A stretch of 64,000 nucleotides of DNA, taken from NCBI RefSeq assembly GCF_016495865.1, contig NZ_CP054706.1, forward strand, positions 3,162,001 through 3,226,000, given 5' to 3'. The notes beneath the pieces are model-generated. The model saw nothing but the letters and a program-made list of their open reading frames with translations. It was not told the DNA's origin and searched no databases. Every line of letters starts with the position of its first letter. The first letter of the stretch is position 1. This stretch comes from Salicibibacter cibi. Lineage in GTDB: Bacteria; Bacillota; Bacilli; Bacillales; Marinococcaceae. The position numbers were made by a program, and so were the translations under genes. Shown piece after piece: positions 53,930 through 63,674 of this stretch.

Positions 53930-55207
53930 TTACCCCTGTTCATTTTTCTCTTTCCTCGACATCGTCACGGCTTGCTTGATGCCGTTTTTGAACGTGAATT
54001 TTCCATACATGAGCACGCCGCCTTTATAGATACGTGCAGCGAGAATGTTAAACAGGATCGCGCTTAGCAACAGAATGCCGATAATCAGCGCCACTTCCCA
54101 CATTGGTACCGTTCCCACCCCAATTCTTAAGAATAAAAGCTGCGGTGCGAAGAACGGAATGTAGGACATCACTTGAATGAACGTCGTATCCGGTGTATTT
54201 AGACCGAAGATAGCGATGAAAAACGCGATCATGGCAACGATAACTAATGGTTGCAGGGCTTGGTTAACTTCCTCCGCCCGACTGACGAGCGCCCCAAGCA
54301 TCGCTGCCAAACCTCCGTATAAAAAATACCCGAGAATGACAAACAACAAGGCGTATAACAAAAGAGACATATCAGGGGCTTCCCCTATGATTGATTGCAA
54401 TAGCTCATCATCACTCATCGTAATCCCTATGCCAGCTGCAGCCGCAAGTGCGGCTAAACTAACGAGACCAACGACGCCAATCCCCACGAGCTTCCCTAAC
54501 ATTTGCGTGATGGGATTCACACTGGACACGATCAATTCCATGACACGAGAGGATTTCTCGGTGGCCACCTCAGTAGCAATCATCGTTCCAAAGGTGATGA
54601 CGATAATGTAAATCGCAATGACCAATACATAGACCATCCAATAGGCTTGCATTTGCGATTCCTCGGTTTGCACTTCCCCATCCGGGGTAAGTGGCTGTTC
54701 ATGAAAAGAAATCGGCGCATGAATCATTTCGAGTTCGTCTTCATCTAAATCGAGTTCGCTTGTGACGACGGTTTCTTTTACATTTTGCACATCTTGATTA
54801 ACCTCTTGGCCAATCATAAAATCATTATCATCGCCGTAGAAATCAACGTTGAGATCGACCGCATCGCCACTTAACGCGAGTACATAATTGTATTCCTCGT
54901 TTTCCGCCGCTGCGATCGCGTCTTCTTCGTCGCCATCGGTATAGTTCACATACTCAAAAGATCCTTCTTCATAGCTTTCAAGCATGTCACCGACAACATC
55001 ATCATCCGTCGTTTCATCGACGACCGCGATCTGTTCCGAGATGTCCTCCTCTTCATCATCTGCAAACACCGCTATAATTTGGCCCGCGTTCATCAATCCA
55101 ATGATGAGAAGCACCATAATTAACGTTGACCACATGAATGCTTTCGATTTTATACGTCTGCTCACCGTATGCCCGACGGTAATCCAAAAGTTATTCATCT
55201 TCGTCAT
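53930..55207 (-). CDS. ABC-2 permease, NatB/YhaP-like
   Basis: 425 aa. One N-terminal helix, a ~150-residue acidic extracytoplasmic domain, then five helices; core ATEVATEKSSRVMELIVSSVNPITQMLGKLVGIG is the ABC2_membrane_3 signature of NatB/YhaP sodium or drug exporters. Overlaps the ATPase gene by 17 bp. Last gene of the seven-gene operon. Confidence 0.82.
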   Translation of the reverse strand: MTKMNNFWITVGHTVSRRIKSKAFMWSTLIMVLLIIGLMNAGQIIAVFADDEEEDISEQIAVVDETTDDDVVGDMLESYEEGSFEYVNYTDGDEEDAIAAAENEEYNYVLALSGDAVDLNVDFYGDDNDFMIGQEVNQDVQNVKETVVTSELDLDEDELEMIHAPISFHEQPLTPDGEVQTEESQMQAYWMVYVLVIAIYIIVITFGTMIATEVATEKSSRVMELIVSSVNPITQMLGKLVGIGVVGLVSLAALAAAAGIGITMSDDELLQSIIGEAPDMSLLLYALLFVILGYFLYGGLAAMLGALVSRAEEVNQALQPLVIVAMIAFFIAIFGLNTPDTTFIQVMSYIPFFAPQLLFLRIGVGTVPMWEVALIIGILLLSAILFNILAARIYKGGVLMYGKFTFKNGIKQAVTMSRKEKNEQG

Positions 55208-56093
55208 CCCCTGCCTTATCTACAAATATATCGTGCAAAGAAGGCTCCTCAACCTCAAACTTGCGAACAAACCCTTCCTGGGCAATCGTGTAAAAAAGAT
55301 CTTCAGCCACTTGTTCGTTTTCCACTTTTACAGTCGCCCCATCTTTCGTATTATCCAGGCTTAAAACCCCGGGGTGATCGTCTAAGAACTGCAAATCATA
55401 GTCCGCTCGAATACTGATGTTTTTCATGCCGTACGATCGTTTAATCTCTTTCAAGTTGCCTTGAAGGACAGGCTCCCCACGTTTTAGCATAATAAGGTCT
55501 TCGCACAGCTCTTCCACGTTCCTCATCTGGTGGCTGGAAAAAACGATCGTCGTCCCTTTTGCCTGTAAATCTTGCACTGCATCACGCAACATATCCGTGT
55601 TCACCGGATCGAGACCGCTAAACGGTTCATCCAAAATTAAGAGCTCGGGATCGTGCAGCACGGCAGCGATAAATTGAATTTTTTGCTGATTGCCTTTCGA
55701 TAGTTCTTCGATTTTCTGATTTTCATATTGTGGGACTTGAAATTTTTCCAGCCATTCGCGCATAACTTCTACGATATCCGGCTTTTTCATCCCTTTGAGC
55801 CTCATCAAATAAATCAACTGTTCTTTCACCGTCAGTTTCGGATATAAGCCTCTTTCTTCGGGGAGATAGCCAACCAAGTGTGTGCGTTTATAAGAAAGGC
55901 GCTTTCCGTCCCATGTCACAGAGCCGTTGGTCGGGTCGAGCAACCCTAAGATCATCCGAAAAGTCGTCGTTTTGCCCGCTCCATTCGCCCCGAGCATGCC
56001 TAACATGCTTCCTCTCTCTATCGTAAGAGATAAGCCATCCACAGCCTTGTGTTTGCCGAATTGTTTTTTTACATCGTTAATCATGAGTGTCAT
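55191..56093 (-). CDS. ABC ATPase, NatA/YhaQ-like
   Basis: 300 aa. Walker A GANGAGKTT, signature LSKGNQQKIQFIAAVLHDPE, Walker B LLILDEPFSGLDPVN, and a ~80-residue C-terminal DUF4162-type domain. AAGGAGG before ATG56093. Partner of the following permease. Candidate role: Na+ or toxic compound extrusion. Confidence 0.85.
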   Translation of the reverse strand: MTLMINDVKKQFGKHKAVDGLSLTIERGSMLGMLGANGAGKTTTFRMILGLLDPTNGSVTWDGKRLSYKRTHLVGYLPEERGLYPKLTVKEQLIYLMRLKGMKKPDIVEVMREWLEKFQVPQYENQKIEELSKGNQQKIQFIAAVLHDPELLILDEPFSGLDPVNTDMLRDAVQDLQAKGTTIVFSSHQMRNVEELCEDLIMLKRGEPVLQGNLKEIKRSYGMKNISIRADYDLQFLDDHPGVLSLDNTKDGATVKVENEQVAEDLFYTIAQEGFVRKFEVEEPSLHDIFVDKAGDDEDE

Positions 56094-56118
56094 GGAATTC
56101 CTCCTTGGATTTAGTGAA

Positions 56119-57375
56119 TCAATCAGCAATCGCTTCTATTGTCTCTTCGCGAAAAGTCTTATCTTCAAAAAATTGCTCGATAAAAATAGACAAGTTTCTC
56201 CCCAGTTTAAAACTTTGCCACCAACTGAGGTCATCGTTGAAAACCACCAGCTCCATGGCATTGCCATCCTCGGTTGTCGCATACATCGCCTGATTCAGGA
56301 CAAAAGCCGTCGACCCACCTTTTTGTCCGAAAGATTCAACGCCTTCGATATCAGCCGTTCCCGCTTCCAATATGTCCATAAGGATGGCTGCCGCTTCTTC
56401 ATTGGACCACTCGCCTGTCTGAATATCGTGTAGCCATTCCCCGTATGAAGCGGCTGTGGCTGCCGGCAAACGATCCGACCACATCCTCTGTTCATCCATT
56501 GAAAGCGTGAAATCCTCTTCACCGGCAGCAAACTCACCTTGAACGATCGCTTCATGGTACGTTTCAACTTGTGAACGATAGTCTTCCATCGATAGTGAAG
56601 CCGCTTCTTCTCCAATGTCTTCAAGCATGAGTAATGGACTTACGAGTGGATAGACGGGATCATGCTCCGTTACCCCCCATGTCTCAAGTCTTTCATTGAT
56701 AGACTCGATACCGATGGTTTCAATTAAATAATCCGTGTTCGCGTTCGAACTAAAAACGATCATGCCCTCGACGACTTCTTGGAGGGATACGGTACCCTCG
56801 TTTTCGTTAACCAGTTGATCGAGCCAAAGTGGGTGCGCTCCGCCATCGGTATTTTCCATATGGAAACGTTCCAGGTCTTCCAGAGCTACCGCTTCGTCAG
56901 GATCGATTTCGCCTGTAGCAACTTCTTCTGCATAGGCAGCGGCAACCACGATTTTCACCGTACTCGCCAGCGGCCTTTGTTCATCAGCCTGACGATTCAC
57001 AAGTACCTCGCCGTTCTCGGCAACATACATGGAAGAATTCTCGTCCTCGGACAAATGGTCAACGACGTACTGTGTATCTTCACGAAAGGCAAAATAAGCA
57101 AGGCTTCCTACAATTAGCGCGATGCTTCCAACTGAAATCAATCCCCATTTTGTGTACACAGACCTTTCCATAAAAATAATGCCAATAGCTACAATAAGTG
57201 CTCCTATAAACGGCGAGAGGATAAGATTGGTGATCGCAATCGATGCCACGAGGACGATCACTAACGTTCCGCTGGCCCGAAAATAATTCCACGTCGTTCG
57301 CTTATCCTTTTTCAAAAGCGGCAATGCATTAATAACGACAATAATCAAAAACACAAATGTGATAAATGACGGCAT
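56119..57375 (-). CDS. Membrane-anchored beta-lactamase-like serine hydrolase
   Basis: 418 aa. Three N-terminal helices (~1-20, 37-70, 77-97), then an extracytoplasmic class-A-like domain with S138-T-V-K141, S209-S-N211 and K352-G-G-S, the three motifs of penicillin-recognising enzymes. Likely a D,D-peptidase/esterase or beta-lactamase-related protein acting on the cell wall or on a wall-targeting drug. 4 bp after the ABC ATPase gene and 25 bp before the next, i.e. embedded in an exporter operon. Confidence 0.75.
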   Translation of the reverse strand: MPSFITFVFLIIVVINALPLLKKDKRTTWNYFRASGTLVIVLVASIAITNLILSPFIGALIVAIGIIFMERSVYTKWGLISVGSIALIVGSLAYFAFREDTQYVVDHLSEDENSSMYVAENGEVLVNRQADEQRPLASTVKIVVAAAYAEEVATGEIDPDEAVALEDLERFHMENTDGGAHPLWLDQLVNENEGTVSLQEVVEGMIVFSSNANTDYLIETIGIESINERLETWGVTEHDPVYPLVSPLLMLEDIGEEAASLSMEDYRSQVETYHEAIVQGEFAAGEEDFTLSMDEQRMWSDRLPAATAASYGEWLHDIQTGEWSNEEAAAILMDILEAGTADIEGVESFGQKGGSTAFVLNQAMYATTEDGNAMELVVFNDDLSWWQSFKLGRNLSIFIEQFFEDKTFREETIEAIAD

Positions 57376-57378
57376 AGC

Positions 57379-58257
57379 TTACACTTCCGTCCTTTCGGAC
57401 TCACGAAGCATGATCGGCAAGCTTTCATGCAGGCTTAAACTCGCACGCTTCACGATATGAACCCCTTGGTCTGCCAGCCATTTTTCCGTTGCCTCGGCAT
57501 CACTCGTTAAAATCTGTGGCGGAGCTCCCTCAGCACTTACTTCTCGAATGCCGGGTGCCTCTTCAACTCCGGTAACGGGGCTCGCCAGCCAGATTCGCTT
57601 AAATTGTTGTGCGAGTATATCTTTCTCCATCGGCTCCCGTGTTTTTCCTTTTTTCATGATCGCAATATAGTCGGCGAGGCGCTGTACTTCATCCGCGATA
57701 TGTGTTGCAAAAACGATGCTGCAATCAGGATTTTCCTCCATTTTATGGAGTAGCATTTTCTCTAACTGTGTCTGTCCTTCCATATCCAGGCCCGCAAACG
57801 GTTCATCGAGAAGCAAGAGCGATGTATCGCGGCTAAGCTGCAAAGCAAGGACCGCTTTCCGTTGTAAACCAACGGATAGTTGGCTGATCCTTTTTCGGAG
57901 GGGAAGATCAAACTGTCGCACGTAAGCTTGAAAATGATCATCTCTCCACGTGTCATCGTGCTTGGCGTGTAAATCACGCAGTTGTTGCAGGCGAAAAGGA
58001 AGCACTTCCGGGAACGTTTGCGGAACATAGCTGAGAGCAGCTTTTCCTGCAATGCTATGAATATTGTGCCCATGGATGTTCGTTTCGCCTTCTCCCGGAT
58101 AATCGCCGCTCAACGCTTGAAACAGTGTCGTTTTCCCGGCACCGTTATTTCCGATTACCGCTGTAATAGTACCGGCGGGGATCTCTAGGTTGATGGGACC
58201 GAGCGTAAAATCATCCCCCATCTTTCTGACAATATTTTGGCACATCAGTGTCTGCAT
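57379..58257 (-). CDS. ABC ATPase, YtrB-like
   Basis: 292 aa. Walker A GNNGAGKTT, signature LSVGLQRKAVLALQLS (degenerate LSGGQ), Walker [13 protein letters not shown], and a ~90-residue C-terminal extension. 4 bp after the GntR gene; partner of the two permeases upstream. Confidence 0.83.
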   Translation of the reverse strand: MQTLMCQNIVRKMGDDFTLGPINLEIPAGTITAVIGNNGAGKTTLFQALSGDYPGEGETNIHGHNIHSIAGKAALSYVPQTFPEVLPFRLQQLRDLHAKHDDTWRDDHFQAYVRQFDLPLRKRISQLSVGLQRKAVLALQLSRDTSLLLLDEPFAGLDMEGQTQLEKMLLHKMEENPDCSIVFATHIADEVQRLADYIAIMKKGKTREPMEKDILAQQFKRIWLASPVTGVEEAPGIREVSAEGAPPQILTSDAEATEKWLADQGVHIVKRASLSLHESLPIMLRESERTEV

Positions 58258-58261
58258 TTCT

Positions 58262-58651
58262 TTATTTCTCCTCTCTCAAAACGATGTTCAATAACCGCTG
58301 AATCTCTGTATCTGTATACTCATGTTGGCGGGCTGTTTTCACCGCTTGCCGGAGAGCGTCCTGCACCGCTTGCTCTTTTAAGATCGAGCGTTTCTCTCGC
58401 GTCACTTCCCGAACGAACGTCCCTTTGCCGCGGTACGTTTTAATATAGTCTTGCTGCTCTAGGTTTTGATACGCGCGCCGGGTTGTAATCACGCTGCAAC
58501 CCAAATTACCGGCGAGAGCGCGAATGGACGGGAGGGCAGTGTCCGCCGGCAAGTAACCGGACACGATGAGTGCTTTCACTTGCTCTTCGATCTGGTGATA
58601 AATCGGCGTTTGCTCATCTTCATTGACCTCTATTGGAAGCACCATAGCCAT
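58262..58651 (-). CDS. GntR-family repressor, YtrA-like
   Basis: 129 aa. N-terminal winged HTH (PIYHQIEEQVKALIVSGYLPADTALPSIRALAGNLGCSVITTRRAYQNLEQQDYIKTYRGKGTFV) and a short dimerisation tail without effector domain, the YtrA subfamily. YtrA-type regulators control ABC operons induced by cell-wall antibiotics. Unusually it is the third gene, overlapping the end of the second permease gene by 32 bp. Likely binds the palindrome at the operon promoter. Confidence 0.85.
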   Translation of the reverse strand: MAMVLPIEVNEDEQTPIYHQIEEQVKALIVSGYLPADTALPSIRALAGNLGCSVITTRRAYQNLEQQDYIKTYRGKGTFVREVTREKRSILKEQAVQDALRQAVKTARQHEYTDTEIQRLLNIVLREEK

Positions 58652-59384
58652 CCCCCTTCCGGTTGATGCGTTTGCTACCCAGAAAAACGAAGACGAGAAG
58701 TGTTATAGAAACAATGATGATTGGGATGGCAACATTCCACCATACATCTGCTTCTTCGGCCAGATAAATTGAAAATGCCATAAACGTGCCATCAAAAGGA
58801 ACAAGCCAAACCCATACAACGAGATAGATTAATAAATAGAGGAAAAGGATAGAATACGCTCCGCTATAAAGGTGGACTCTTTTTCGATAATATATCCCAA
58901 TCTCTTCGAGTGCCGTGTATGTCGGTATAAAAGCAATCGCGGCCCAAAAAGCAAGAAAGCTGTAAAAAGCAGAATCAGTAAACGTGAACGGGAACACGTT
59001 TGTCAATAGTGCTGCAAGACAAATGCCCAGCGTCATAATAACTGGCGCTTGCACACCCTTCACAAGCATTCTGCTATAAAATAAACGCTTCTCCGGGATA
59101 GGGAGCCGACTAGCATACGTATAGTAAGGACTCGACCATTTCGATGTCGACAACTCTTCCGATCTAAAGCCCCAGAGATGTAGATTACCTAGCGTTAGGA
59201 AAGCATATAGGAAGGAGATCTCAACAAACCCTTTGGCAACATTCCATCCTGGATCCATACTTCCCATTACATATATGAATCCAGCGTAAAGCACGCAGAT
59301 CATCAACCTAAGAACATGACCGCGCACATTCGTTTGTTTCCATTCAAACAACGCTAACCGAAATGTGTCCTTCACATCTTTCAC
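58620..59384 (-). CDS. ABC permease subunit (YtrC/D-like), second of pair
   Basis: 254 aa, about six helices. Starts MKDVKDTFRLALFEWKQTN and shares the pattern F-R-L-A-x-x-E-W-K and W-V-W-L-V-P-x-x-G-T with the preceding gene, so the two arose by duplication and probably form a heterodimer. Overlaps both neighbours (4 bp and 32 bp). Confidence 0.72.
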   Translation of the reverse strand: MKDVKDTFRLALFEWKQTNVRGHVLRLMICVLYAGFIYVMGSMDPGWNVAKGFVEISFLYAFLTLGNLHLWGFRSEELSTSKWSSPYYTYASRLPIPEKRLFYSRMLVKGVQAPVIMTLGICLAALLTNVFPFTFTDSAFYSFLAFWAAIAFIPTYTALEEIGIYYRKRVHLYSGAYSILFLYLLIYLVVWVWLVPFDGTFMAFSIYLAEEADVWWNVAIPIIIVSITLLVFVFLGSKRINRKGDGYGASNRGQ

Positions 59385-60133
59385 CTCCCATTCCTTTGTT
59401 TTCGTATCTTTTGTCTCCCTGAATATTCAAAGATCACTAACGTTACGATTACAATGGCACCGGCGATGGCCAACATCACTGTGGGATGAGCTTCCGAATA
59501 GTCAATCGTAAAACGCATAATCGTTCCGTTATAGGGAACCAACCAAACCCAAATAACAAGATAGAGAACCAAAAACCCGATCATCCATGCCGCTGCTTTC
59601 AGGTTCATTTTCGTATTCTCTTTCATGTTGTACCCAATTTCATTGATCGCGTTCATCGTGGAAATCATGGCAACAGCGATCCAAAAAGCCACGAAACTTA
59701 TAAATGGTTGATCTCCGAATGAAAACGGAAATGGTTCAGGGACAAAGATGACCGCCAACGAAACCATTGCCAACATGAGCACGGTTAGATAGACGGCTTT
59801 TACGAGCAAACGACTGCGAAATAAGGACAATTCCGAAACCGGCAATCGCCTCATATAGCGATAAAAAGGTGTCGAAAGTATGTCATCGTTCATCTTCGTT
59901 AGATTAAACGGCTCACCGCTAAACTGGGACATGCCGAGCCAAAGGATAATCGCTAAAATAAACCAAAAGTCCAATCCCAGGACTATTCCTTCACCTTCTC
60001 CCAATCCCGCGACAAAGGCTAAGAGAATGGCGTAACATATCAAGACAAAAAGCGCGCTAACCACACCCCGAACGCTCACACTTTTCCATTCAGACCAAGC
60101 CAATCGGAAAACATCTCTTATCATCATGAACAC
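59381..60133 (-). CDS. ABC permease subunit (YtrC/D-like), first of pair
   Basis: 250 aa, about six helices, starting MIRDVFRLAWSEWKSVSVRG. Paralogue of the next gene. First gene of the seven-gene operon (60133 to 53930). An operator-like palindrome lies 17 bp upstream of its start codon. Confidence 0.72.
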   Translation of the reverse strand: MFMMIRDVFRLAWSEWKSVSVRGVVSALFVLICYAILLAFVAGLGEGEGIVLGLDFWFILAIILWLGMSQFSGEPFNLTKMNDDILSTPFYRYMRRLPVSELSLFRSRLLVKAVYLTVLMLAMVSLAVIFVPEPFPFSFGDQPFISFVAFWIAVAMISTMNAINEIGYNMKENTKMNLKAAAWMIGFLVLYLVIWVWLVPYNGTIMRFTIDYSEAHPTVMLAIAGAIVIVTLVIFEYSGRQKIRKQRNGR

Positions 60134-60149
60134 CTCTTCAACTGTTCAT

Positions 60150-60171
60150 CTGTTTATATCTATATATACAG
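60150..60171. promoter_or_regulatory. Operator-like palindrome at the GntR-ABC operon promoter
   Basis: CTGTTTATAT-CT-ATATATACAG, one mismatch in 10-bp arms, immediately downstream of a TATACT -10 hexamer on the minus strand. Position suits autorepression by the GntR protein. Confidence 0.5.
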
Positions 60172-60210
60172 TATAACACCCTGTGTCATTTTGCAACTGT
60201 TTTTTTTACA

Positions 60211-60240
60211 AAAAAACACACGCCCACCTTCGGACGTGTG
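60211..60240 (-). terminator. Terminator of nupC
   Basis: CACACG...CGTGTG with inner TCC/GGG pairing, followed by a run of T on the minus strand. Confidence 0.8.
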
Positions 60241-60264
60241 AATCGTTTGCAGTCGTCTTTTTTT

Positions 60265-61488
60265 CTAAAGGATCAGCATGCCGGCAATCGCGCCGTTCAT
60301 CAAATTTCCGAGAATCGCTGCAATCAACGCTCGCGGACCGTACTGGGCAATTTCCTGCCGACGTTCCGGCACAAGCGCGCCGAGACCACCGATCATAATC
60401 GCAATCGTACCGATATTGGCAAACCCACTTAGGGCAAAAGTTGCAATTGCAATCGTTCTCGGATCCGTAATCGCCCCGGCTTCCATCGCTTCAATGAGCG
60501 TCCCAAACCCGACGAACTCGTTAATAATCGTTTTCTCCGCGATCATCTGGCCGACTAACATCGCTTGTTCCCAAGGCACACCGATTAAGAAGGCCAATGG
60601 AGAAAAGACAAAACCGAATATGGTAGCGATAGTCAAATCTTGACTGATGAGCCCCAATCCTATATCGAATAATTCCACAAGCGATACGAAGGCAAGCACC
60701 ATTGCACCAACGTTTAAAGCCAACCGCAACCCATCGGTTGTCCCTCTTGCCGCTGCATCAATCACATTTCTTGTGTCTTTGTCTTTTTCAAGTTTAACAT
60801 CATCCGTCGTCTTGCTGTGTTCTGATTCGGGAATGACCATTTTAGCCATGACAAGCCCAGCCGGGGCTGCCATAAAACTCGCAACGATCAAGTAATCCAC
60901 CGGTGCCCCCATGGCGACTAGGCCTCCGAGGACGGATCCGGCAACAGTCCCTAATCCAACAGTCATCACCGTAAAAAATTCCGAACGTGTCATTTGATTC
61001 AAATAAGGTTTAATCGTAAGCGGAGACTCCGTAATCCCAACGAAGATATTCGCTGTTGCCGCAATGGATTCCACTTTACTCGTCCCTAAGACTTTTGAAA
61101 TGATACCGCCCAGAATTTTAATCAACCAAGGCATAAACCCTATATAGAACAGGACACCCATTAAAGCAGCGAAGAAAATAATGACAGATAAAACATGAAT
61201 GAAAAACGTGTTGCCGTCGTTGAGCACCATTAAGTCTTCCCCGAACAAAAAGTCAATCCCTGCATCTGCAGCGCCTAAAATTCCGGTTACAAATTGACTT
61301 AACACAGCCAGCACTTCCTCACCTACACCCCATCCGAGGAAAAGCAAACCGATGGCAACTTGAATTGCCAACGCACCTAAAACAGTCCTCACATTAATAT
61401 TCTTACGGTCCACCGAAAGCAATAAAGCGAGCCCTAACAATACAACTATTGCGATAAGCCCCCATGCAATGTTGCCCAATAGCTCCAT
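60265..61488 (-). CDS. nupC: NupC-family concentrative nucleoside transporter
   Basis: 407 aa. N-terminal gate domain helices, then the CNT core: LGTSKVESIAATANIFVGITESPLTIKPYL (nucleoside-binding ITESP), GSVLGGLVAMGAP and TDPRTIAIATFALSGFANIGTIAIMIGGLG. Na+- or H+-coupled uptake of nucleosides. Monocistronic. Confidence 0.92.
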   Translation of the reverse strand: MELLGNIAWGLIAIVVLLGLALLLSVDRKNINVRTVLGALAIQVAIGLLFLGWGVGEEVLAVLSQFVTGILGAADAGIDFLFGEDLMVLNDGNTFFIHVLSVIIFFAALMGVLFYIGFMPWLIKILGGIISKVLGTSKVESIAATANIFVGITESPLTIKPYLNQMTRSEFFTVMTVGLGTVAGSVLGGLVAMGAPVDYLIVASFMAAPAGLVMAKMVIPESEHSKTTDDVKLEKDKDTRNVIDAAARGTTDGLRLALNVGAMVLAFVSLVELFDIGLGLISQDLTIATIFGFVFSPLAFLIGVPWEQAMLVGQMIAEKTIINEFVGFGTLIEAMEAGAITDPRTIAIATFALSGFANIGTIAIMIGGLGALVPERRQEIAQYGPRALIAAILGNLMNGAIAGMLIL

Positions 61489-61612
61489 ATCTCACGCCTC
61501 CACTTGTGCATTTTTTGATTCATTAAAAATTAGTGCTTGCATAAACAATTAGGTTTAACGTTAGATTACCATGGTCATGGTTCCTTCCACAATAAGTACA
61601 TCAACATTTCCA

Positions 61613-62074
61613 TTAACGGCTATTCTTACGGTTGTGAGCAAGGTCGATGATTTCTGTTTCTTCTTCCGTTTCCCCGAATACAGCGGGTACTTCTACAGGC
61701 TTTCCCCGGTCATCAATTGCTACCATCGTCACAAAGGAAGTAGTCGTTGTTTTCGTGTCTCCGGTCGCCGGATTCTCTACACTTACATGAACATAGACGA
61801 CCATCGATGTGCGTCCGGTTGTCGCTACCCATGCTTCCACATTCACAAGATCCCCTGATTTTACGGCCGCATGGAAATCAACGCTATCCACCGAAGCAGT
61901 GACAACGATTTTACCTGAATGCCGCATTGCCGCGATTGCCGCTGCCTCGTCGATATAAGCGAGAACATTGCCGCCGAAGATCGTTTGCAAATGATTCGTA
62001 TCCGATGGACTTACCAGGTGCGATTGAAGCGTATGGGAACGGGATATTGGTTGCGCTTCTTTTCGTTTACTCAT
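61613..62074 (-). CDS. Acyl-CoA thioesterase (hotdog, YkhA/BFIT type)
   Basis: 153 aa. Hotdog core LVSPSDTNHLQTIFGGNVLAYIDEAAAIAAMRHSG with N-H-x-x-x-x-x-G-G and catalytic D, then VDSVDFHAAVKSGDLVNVEAWV. Hydrolyses acyl-CoAs. The ATG at 62074 has GGAAGGTG 6 nt upstream. Confidence 0.85.
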   Translation of the reverse strand: MSKRKEAQPISRSHTLQSHLVSPSDTNHLQTIFGGNVLAYIDEAAAIAAMRHSGKIVVTASVDSVDFHAAVKSGDLVNVEAWVATTGRTSMVVYVHVSVENPATGDTKTTTTSFVTMVAIDDRGKPVEVPAVFGETEEETEIIDLAHNRKNSR

Positions 62075-62149
62075 GACGAACACCTTCCTGTTTCATAATT
62101 ACCTTATTAAACCTACATTTTTTGATGGGGTTCGTCAAATACACCTATA

Positions 62150-62562
62150 GCCTCTGCCAAAATTAAAATGAAGCTTTAGAGTAGCGAAACGTTAATGAAA
62201 AGCGTGTTCACAAATGATGTCAGAGTACAAACGTTTGAAGCCATGAATCTACAGAATCCAGCATATAATGGCATCATCGTATAGTTATGAAGTATGAAGC
62301 CATAAAACAACGCCTGTGTACATTTAATGGCGTCCATGGGCAACAATGACACCATGAAAGTTCCTACGCTTGATTATGATGGCGTCAAAATTGAAAAGAC
62401 AAAGGCTTTCGTTCACCATATATTTCCATGAAATTACGCGTGCCCTGCTCAGAAGAAAACCACGCCAAATGACGGCCAATCACCGAATTTGAACATTGAC
62501 AGATGAAGACACATGTCCATCATTTTACTTTAACGGAAAAAAGGACGATAAATGTCATTAGG
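62150..62562. repeat. Dispersed non-coding repeat, family B, copy 2 (longer form)
   Basis: Shares ends and internal blocks, in order, with 22564-22822; carries ~130 extra bp in the middle (62336-62470). The surrounding 62075-62670 gap contains no gene. Confidence 0.8.
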
Positions 62563-62670
62563 TTTTAAACTGTCATGGCTGGGATTTATGATTTTGGCAT
62601 TGGCACCTATAAAAAAAGCCAAGCCCAATCATTTGAGCTCGACCTTTCGCAACCATTTATGTTTTAGGAG

Positions 62671-63651
62671 TTAGGACTCCACTTCCAAAATAATTTTTCC
62701 TTTCGTTTTTCTGGATTCCATGAGCTCATGCACACGCGCGGCCTCTTCCAGAGGAAACGTATGGCCAATCTGCAGCTCTAGCTCTCCCTTTTGCAAATGG
62801 GTGAACAACGTTTCCAAACTAGCCTGCATTAACGCTTGCCTTCGCATGATTTGCGGCAAAAAGAAACCGATAACGGATTGATTTTTTTCCATAAGCCGAC
62901 CGGCATTAAGTTTGCTTTGTTCGCCACTCGCAGAACCGAAGATAACGAGGCGTCCGAAGCGGCCGAGCACCCGAAGTGTTTTCTCGAAAACATCCCCTCC
63001 GGCCATTTCCATGGCGACATCCACACCTTTGCCGTCCGTTGCTTCAAGGACTTCTTTTTCCCAGCCTGCTTCGGTATAATTGATGCCTACATCAGCACCC
63101 AATCGCTTAGCGTCCGTCAACTTTTCTTCCGTGCTTGCCGTCGCAATTACTTTGTCCGCTCCATGCAGTTTGGCCAGTTGCACAGCGATGCTGCCGACAC
63201 CACCCGCTGCCGCGTGGACAAGAACAGTCTCCCCTTCTGCCAATTGCCCCATCGTTATCAACACGTGATACGCGCTTAACCCTTGTAAAGGCAAGGCGGC
63301 TGCAGTGGAGAAATCCAATGTGTCCCCGATTGGGATTAACCCACGCTCATCCGCGGTTACATATTCGGCATATGCCCCCGATCCTGTCATTGTAACGACA
63401 CGGGCGCCCGGCTTCACACTTGTCACTTCGGGGCCGACTTCCTGTACAACACCTGCCAATTCTGCTCCGGGGATAAACGGAAGCGGTGTAGGAACAACAT
63501 ATTGTCCCCTCCGTCGTGCAGTGTCCGCATAATTGACACCGACGCGATGAACGGCAATTAAGACTTCGCGGCCTTCCGGTATTGGCCGCTCTACATTCAC
63601 TGTTTCCAATACTTCCGGCCCGCCATAGTTCGAGAATTGAACTGCTTTCAT
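62671..63651 (-). CDS. Zinc-independent quinone oxidoreductase / MDR reductase
   Basis: 326 aa. GroES-like N-terminal domain (RVGVNYADTARRRGQY, FIPGAELAGVVQEVG) and NADPH Rossmann domain (VHAAAGGVGSIAVQLAKLHGA). No structural or catalytic zinc cysteines, as in Qor/zeta-crystallin. Probably reduces quinones or enones. 23 bp before the next SDR gene's stop on the same strand; possible operon. Confidence 0.9.
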   Translation of the reverse strand: MKAVQFSNYGGPEVLETVNVERPIPEGREVLIAVHRVGVNYADTARRRGQYVVPTPLPFIPGAELAGVVQEVGPEVTSVKPGARVVTMTGSGAYAEYVTADERGLIPIGDTLDFSTAAALPLQGLSAYHVLITMGQLAEGETVLVHAAAGGVGSIAVQLAKLHGADKVIATASTEEKLTDAKRLGADVGINYTEAGWEKEVLEATDGKGVDVAMEMAGGDVFEKTLRVLGRFGRLVIFGSASGEQSKLNAGRLMEKNQSVIGFFLPQIMRRQALMQASLETLFTHLQKGELELQIGHTFPLEEAARVHELMESRKTKGKIILEVES

Positions 63652-63674
63652 TTTATCACTCTCGCCTTTCCGAA

